From the NCBI GenBank assembly GCA_003427395.1, contig BFEA01000146.1:652567-685096 (forward strand): a stretch of DNA of 32,530 nt. The letters are read 5' to 3'. The stretch is from Chara braunii (lineage: Eukaryota; Streptophyta; Charophyceae; Charales; Characeae). Below are positions 29,276 through 32,530 of the stretch, piece after piece (positions within the stretch are counted from its first letter, which is position 1; every line of letters begins with the position of its first letter). Made by a program: the position numbers and the translations under genes. Below the pieces are notes generated by a model that did no database searches, had not been told where the DNA came from, and was given only the letters and a program-made list of their open reading frames with translations.

Positions 29276-30110
29276 AGACAGTAGGAAGCTAGAGGCTGCC
29301 CAGAGTCGTCAGGACTGCCAAACTAGAAGGGACTGTCTAAGCAGGAAGCGGCAAAGGACTGTGAGAGAATAGCAGGGGCGACTCTTTCCCCAAGGACGGA
29401 CAAGGGCCGCCGGGAAGTCGGTAGTAGCATAGGAGGTGCACAGCAAGGGAAGGAAGGAAGTAGGAAGGGACAGGGCGCAAGGCGCTAACGTGACATGGCG
29501 GTAAGAGGGCCAAGGAGGCCGCCGGGTCGATGGGAGCCGACACCCGGAACGGAACAGCTTGCGGGATGCAAGAGGAACGGGGAGCGGAGATCGTCGTAAG
29601 GCGGAAGGACGTCAGGAGCACCAATGAAAGACTTGGTACAGGTGGGGCAGGAGTGTCGGGGACCACATAGGATCGAAGGACGGCGTGGTGCCGGCAGGGC
29701 GAAGTATCGGGAACCGCGTGAGACCAAGGGAAAGACGTAATGCAGGCGGGCCGAAGTACCAGGGACCACGTGGGCCTAGATAAAATGGCGGCACCAGCAG
29801 AACCACTAGCAGGACGGGTATCGACAGGATAAAGTGTCGAGAGCCGCCGACGGGGGCTGAAGGTCGGAGCCGTCGGCGTAATAATCGGCGACCAGCCCAA
29901 GGGGGGGGGCGCACGAGAGCGGGTCGTTACCCGGAATGACGCCGAAAAAAAAGGGGGGGGGCTAGGAACAATAAAGAAAAGAGGAAAAGTCGAGCGCTGA
30001 CGGAAATTGTCGACAGAACGGAGGAGACGGGCGTGAGACGGGAAAGACGGAGGGCACCTGGGACGACTCAGGGGGACCCTGGATCAAGCGCAACAATGAT
30101 AAAAATAAGA
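29276..30110. other. GC-rich unassigned region upstream of element 4 pol
   Basis: On the minus strand a stop-free stretch of 187 codons (29900-29337) is Pro/Ser/Leu-rich with no domain. Two other frames are also open here, so GC-rich composition explains it. It occupies the place of a gag or leader for element 4, but no capsid motif is seen. Confidence 0.45.
29641..29795 (-). repeat. Three degenerate tandem units of about 51-53 bp
   Basis: Each unit contains a GGG(G/C)(A/C)(G/A)-rich start, a GTATCGGG or GTACCAGG core and a GGACCAC or GAACCGC block followed by GTG or ATG (starts near 29641, 29693 and 29744). Confidence 0.5.
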
Positions 30111-31785
30111 TAACATAATGTCGGGTGGACGGGACCATCCGGGCCAGGGGTCCGGATGAAAATGCTAAGTACCGCCGTGGCAAACGCCGGCGGGAGGTGC
30201 CGAAGGGAAAAAAGGGGGGAATAGTGGTAATGAGGGGGCCAACCAGCAGTCCGGGTTATTCCAGATCAGCCAGGGCAAAGAAAAACAAAGTCCCAAGGAC
30301 CCGCATGAAGAAATGGCTGGCCGGAGAAAATCGGAGCAAGGGTCTTTCAAGCTGGGAGCGACGACAGCCAAAAGGAGCCCCCTAGGACCATGGGGTTGCC
30401 ACTATTGCAATCTGAAGTGCAACGGCCACCTGCCGGCTGCAAAGCTAGAAAGAGGAGAAATAGTTGTTGGACACTTGCCCCAACAGTAATAAAAGAGAAG
30501 GGAGAAAAAAAGGGGGAGAATGAGACAAAGGAGGAGGAATGGGTGGAGGAAAATGTGGCGCCAGGTTGGGACTGCAGCGGTAGGGACTGGCAGGTCTCAA
30601 TGATGACCTCATCCCTCCTAGATCCTAGGAGGGCAATCCGGACTGCAGAGATAAGGTCCTTGGGGCATTATCTTTGCAATATCTGAATTTAAGCAACAAA
30701 AATAAAGAAAAATGCTGATGTGAGTTGGCCGGCTCATTTTTGGGCCTTAGATGTGAAATCTGATCTTCGGGAGGAGGAGATCTAGCTGTTTTTTGTGGGC
30801 TGACACAAAACGGTTAGCTTCGGAATGAGTTGGCAGCAGAATGGAGGGAAAACAAAGAGAGGAACAAGACAAAACTGCGTATTGGGCCCAAGGATTAGGC
30901 CAGATACACCAAAAAAATTGAAAATTGAAGTAAAAGGCTCAAATTTGGGCCAAGGGGAGCAAGGGGAGTTTGGGGTAGCTCGGAATGATGAGAACCATGG
31001 ATCTCAGCCAAATCCTAGGCTGAGATTGGAGCCGCCACTTGAAAAAAATGCAATGGCCTACCCAAAAGAGGCCTAGACCAGGAAAAAGACGAAAAATGGG
31101 CCTTTAGGCCCTCAAAATTCCATAAAGGCAGCATTTTGGGTAATGGTACCCCAAAAGGCAACTCTTTTTGAAGTAAAAAGAGGTCGGGGTAGGCCAAGGG
31201 GTAGTCCGAGGTGGTACTTGCCTTTCGGCCTGCATGTACCTGGCCNAAATGAGGCCNAGGTACCTCNAGGGAGNCCAAAACCTGAAATTTGGCCTTGGGG
31301 GTACCTCGGTCCACCTAGGGGCACTTGGAGAGGCCTANAGGTTGGGCGGTGCACCAGTTTCAGCCTACATAAGCTGAGGGTGCAGGCCGCCACTCTCATT
31401 TGAGCATGAGAGGAGCCCATGCTGCCAAAATGAGTCCATGAGAGAAGTCATAGTGGAGTAGAGCAAGGAAGTGAGAGTCGGAGCTAGCCTGGAGCCTGAC
31501 TATGGTGATAGGGCTGAGGAAGAAGGTCTAGAGGCTAGGAGGAAGCAAGGAGAGTGGTCCGCCATAGCCCTCAGGCTGTGAGGTAGGAGGAGAGGCTGAA
31601 AGGGGTCCCCTTAGCCCTTCTAGAGGGAAGGACTCCATGGCGTTAGAAGTAGGAGCCTGCCATAACTTGAGAGGGGGTGTGAGAGAAGGAGGAGAGAACT
31701 TGGAGATGGGGAAGTCATACCCAAGGACCTAGAACCAAGCTTGGGATTCCATTGCCTAGAAGACCAGCAAGAGGTGAGTGAGAAA
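30111..31785. other. Purine-leaning unassigned region with single Ns
   Basis: No protein domain, RNA gene or LTR boundary was recognised. GGCC and CCTAGG motifs are frequent. Single Ns lie at 31246, 31257, 31267, 31274 and 31338. Short frames are Lys/Glu/Gly-rich and uninformative. Confidence 0.5.
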
Positions 31786-31797
31786 GAAGGGAACTCT

Positions 31798-31980
31798 CTC
31801 CTCCTTCTCCCTTCTTCTTCTTCCTCTTCTTCCTCTTCCTCTTCTTCTTCTTCCCCTACCCCCTCTCCTCCTTCTTCTCCGTCTTCTTCCTCTTCTTCCT
31901 CTTCTTCCTCTCCTCCTTCCTCTACTCCCTCTTCTTTCCCTCCTTCTTCCTCTCTCTCTTTTTCATCTTCTCCCTCCTCT
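31798..31980. repeat. TTC/TCC-rich pyrimidine tract
   Basis: CTTCTTCCTC-type repeats for about 180 bases. Open frames give Ser-, Leu- or Pro-only peptides. Confidence 0.9.
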
Positions 31981-32390
31981 CAATCTTGTGTTTTTACTGA
32001 TTTGGATGCTTGTGTGTGTTGCGATTCATCTTGGGATACTTCGGTGAACTTTCCCCTAGTGTTGATGCTCTCAAAATCTTGTGTTTTTACTGATTTGGAT
32101 GCTTGTGTGTGTTGCGATTCATCTTGGGATACTTCGGTGAACTTTCCTCTAGTATAGAGGCTCTCAAACTTGTGTTTTTGCTGATTCCGATGCTTGTGAA
32201 TGTTGCGATTCATCTTGGGATACTTCGGTGAACTTTCTCCTAGTGTTGAAGTTGTCAATCTTGTGTTTTGACTAATTTTGAGGCTTGTGTATGTTGTGAT
32301 TCATCTTGGGATACTTCGGTGAACTGATCTTGATGCTTGTGTATAATAGGATTCACTCCGGGATTCTTCGGTGAACTCTCCTCTAGGTAG
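31981..32390. repeat. Minisatellite, period 91-93 bp, about 4.5 units
   Basis: Units start at CTTGTGTTTT at 31985, 32078, 32169 and 32260, then a truncated unit near 32326. Each contains a strongly conserved block, GATTCATCTTGGGATACTTC, followed by GGTGAACT and CCTCTAGT-like sequence. The first two are nearly identical and later units diverge progressively. Confidence 0.9.
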
Positions 32391-32410
32391 ATTACTTCTA
32401 GTCTTGTCAC

Positions 32411-32530
32411 TAGGCTGTAATTGGTGCATGTGTGAGTGTGTTGCAGTCCCGGTAGCCCAGTTCAGTCCATCCTCACCCCTTGCTGTAACCGGTAACATGC
32501 GGTGTGTGTATGTGTATGTGTTGCAGTCCC
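32411..32530. repeat. Second tandem unit running off the window
   Basis: CTGTAA..GGT..CATG, a GT-rich stretch and TGTTGCAGTCCC occur at about 32415-32450 and again at 32482-32530, suggesting an array that continues beyond the window edge. Confidence 0.6.

Noticed and set aside
29337-29900. 187-codon Pro/Ser-rich minus frame as a possible gag of element 4
   Set aside because: All three minus frames are largely open, with no capsid or CCHC motif. GC-rich composition is sufficient explanation.

Overview
This is a gene-poor, repeat-dense window of a eukaryotic nuclear genome. I find no host gene I can defend. Every confidently coding stretch is a decayed Ty3/gypsy (Metaviridae-type) LTR retrotransposon. 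One element has a classical chromodomain, so it is a chromovirus. A short interstitial run of TTTAGGG/TTAGGG telomere-like units near 1.5 kb, the chromoviruses and the CAG-to-TAG style of decay point to a plant-lineage genome. The gag and LTR look reminds me of charophyte algae such as Chara, but that is recollection and was not checked.

Layout. 1-404 is a GC-rich block crowded with perfect hairpins. 405-900 is a pyrimidine tract. 900-1530 holds three degenerate copies of a GGCAC...GACCCC repeat, (TTTA)n and telomere-like DNA. 1713-8116 is element 1 on the + strand (gag, protease, RT, RNase H, integrase, chromodomain), broken by frameshifts and stops. Its 3' side (8117-9840) has short tandem repeats and ends in a 250-bp block matching the ends of two later LTRs. 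9.84-12.65 kb is unassigned apart from a possible tRNA-derived SINE and a 306-bp segment between 12-bp direct repeats. 12650-13650 is a solo LTR with a 4-bp target duplication.

A gap of 135 Ns (14234-14368) follows, and its right edge keeps a 16-nt Nextera transposon-end sequence. 14654-25624 is a nested structure. An old minus-strand element (element 3: LTRs 14654-16040 and 24376-25624, only about 0.63 kb of interior) was split by a minus-strand gypsy element (element 2, 16483-24188). Element 2 has both LTRs, an initiator-Met-type primer-binding site, a polypurine tract, gag and pol. It has lost the zinc knuckle, protease and start of RT by deletion.

25.6-26.36 kb is repeats and a GGA-rich tract. 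26373-29275 is a third pol relic (element 4, minus strand) with several catalytic residues lost. 29.3-32.5 kb is GC-rich or purine-rich unassigned DNA, a TTC-rich tract and a roughly 92-bp minisatellite reaching towards the window end.

Nothing here works together as a host pathway. The interest lies in nested insertion history, LTR architecture, a strong bias to TAG among disabling stops, and assembly artefacts. No element can be autonomous as assembled.
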